Assembly (NCBI GenBank): GCA_024279045.1
Contig: JAJRRZ010000133.1
Coordinates: 1 to 15,509, forward strand
Length of the DNA stretch: 15,509 nt
Direction: 5' to 3'
Origin: Alphaproteobacteria bacterium
GTDB taxonomy: Bacteria; Pseudomonadota; Alphaproteobacteria; Rhizobiales; Aestuariivirgaceae
Made by a program: the position numbers and the translations under genes. Below, piece by piece: positions 15,369-15,509 of the stretch. A model generated the notes under the pieces. It did no database searches. It was given only the letters and a program-made list of their open reading frames with translations, and had not been told where the DNA came from. The stretch's first letter is position 1, and each line of letters starts with the position of its first letter.

Positions 15369-15509
15369 AGGGTCTGGACTCAATACCTGAGCACTCCCCA
15401 TGTGCATTTTGGCTTCATATCAGACGGTTTTTCGTTCTTGCCAATAGCTCCACTATTGCCTGCGAACGAAAAACCGCTGCCATTTTGCCAAAATGCCCAT
15501 GAGACGCAC
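15369..15509. mobile_element. Palindromic MITE-like repeat, right copy (3' end cut by window)
   Basis: This is the second copy of the element at 1-139, in the same orientation by its loop sequence. It supplies the 5' terminus missing from the left copy: AGGGTCTGGACTCAATA from 15369, followed by CTGAGCACTCCCCATG. The inner stem (15393-15504) is identical to 1-112 except at 15481 (C instead of T). The window stops inside the outer 3' arm, so its right terminus is not visible. It lies in the gene-free stretch upstream of the AMMECR1 gene. Confidence 0.85.

Noticed and set aside
1..15509. Circular molecule suggested by matching window ends
   Set aside because: The two end copies differ at three positions, the element is a self-contained repeat, and the content is chromosomal core genes. 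Ends falling in a dispersed repeat explain it better.

Overview
The window looks like chromosomal DNA from a GC-rich alphaproteobacterium. The evidence is the order pyrH-frr-uppS-cdsA-dxr-rseP-bamA-fabZ, a SurA-like chaperone next to lptD, strong GC bias at third codon positions, and protein motifs typical of the class. The genus cannot be fixed from the sequence alone. Ten confident protein genes, plus a confident SurA-family gene, are all housekeeping functions. No phage, CRISPR or defence genes are visible.

Layout. Positions 1-139 hold most of a palindromic, MITE-like repeat. Positions 187-8887 are a co-directional block on the + strand: UMP kinase, ribosome recycling factor, undecaprenyl-PP synthase, CDP-diacylglycerol synthase, DXP reductoisomerase, site-2 protease RseP, BamA and FabZ. 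A strong hairpin at 9007-9051 separates this block from two minus-strand genes, surA-like (9153-10175) and lptD (10277-12598). A divergent promoter region (12599-12792) leads into pepA on the + strand (12793-14325). pepA converges with a minus-strand AMMECR1-domain gene (14387-14953). The last 556 bases hold no convincing gene: first a TGTGG-rich stretch, then a second copy of the same palindromic element (from 15369) cut by the window end.

How the genes work together. Most of the window serves growth of the cell envelope. Dxr feeds isoprenoid precursors to UppS, which makes the lipid carrier for peptidoglycan and O-antigen. CdsA and FabZ serve phospholipid and fatty-acid synthesis. RseP handles envelope stress signalling. 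BamA, the SurA-like chaperone and LptD form the outer-membrane protein and LPS-export branch. PyrH and Frr link the block to nucleotide supply and translation.

The points most worth following are three. The two ends carry near-identical copies (114/117 identical) of a roughly 163-bp palindromic element that I cannot name. The usual lipid A genes (lpxD between bamA and fabZ; lpxA, lpxI and lpxB after fabZ) are absent although lptD is present. The lptD-surA pair lacks its common alphaproteobacterial neighbours.
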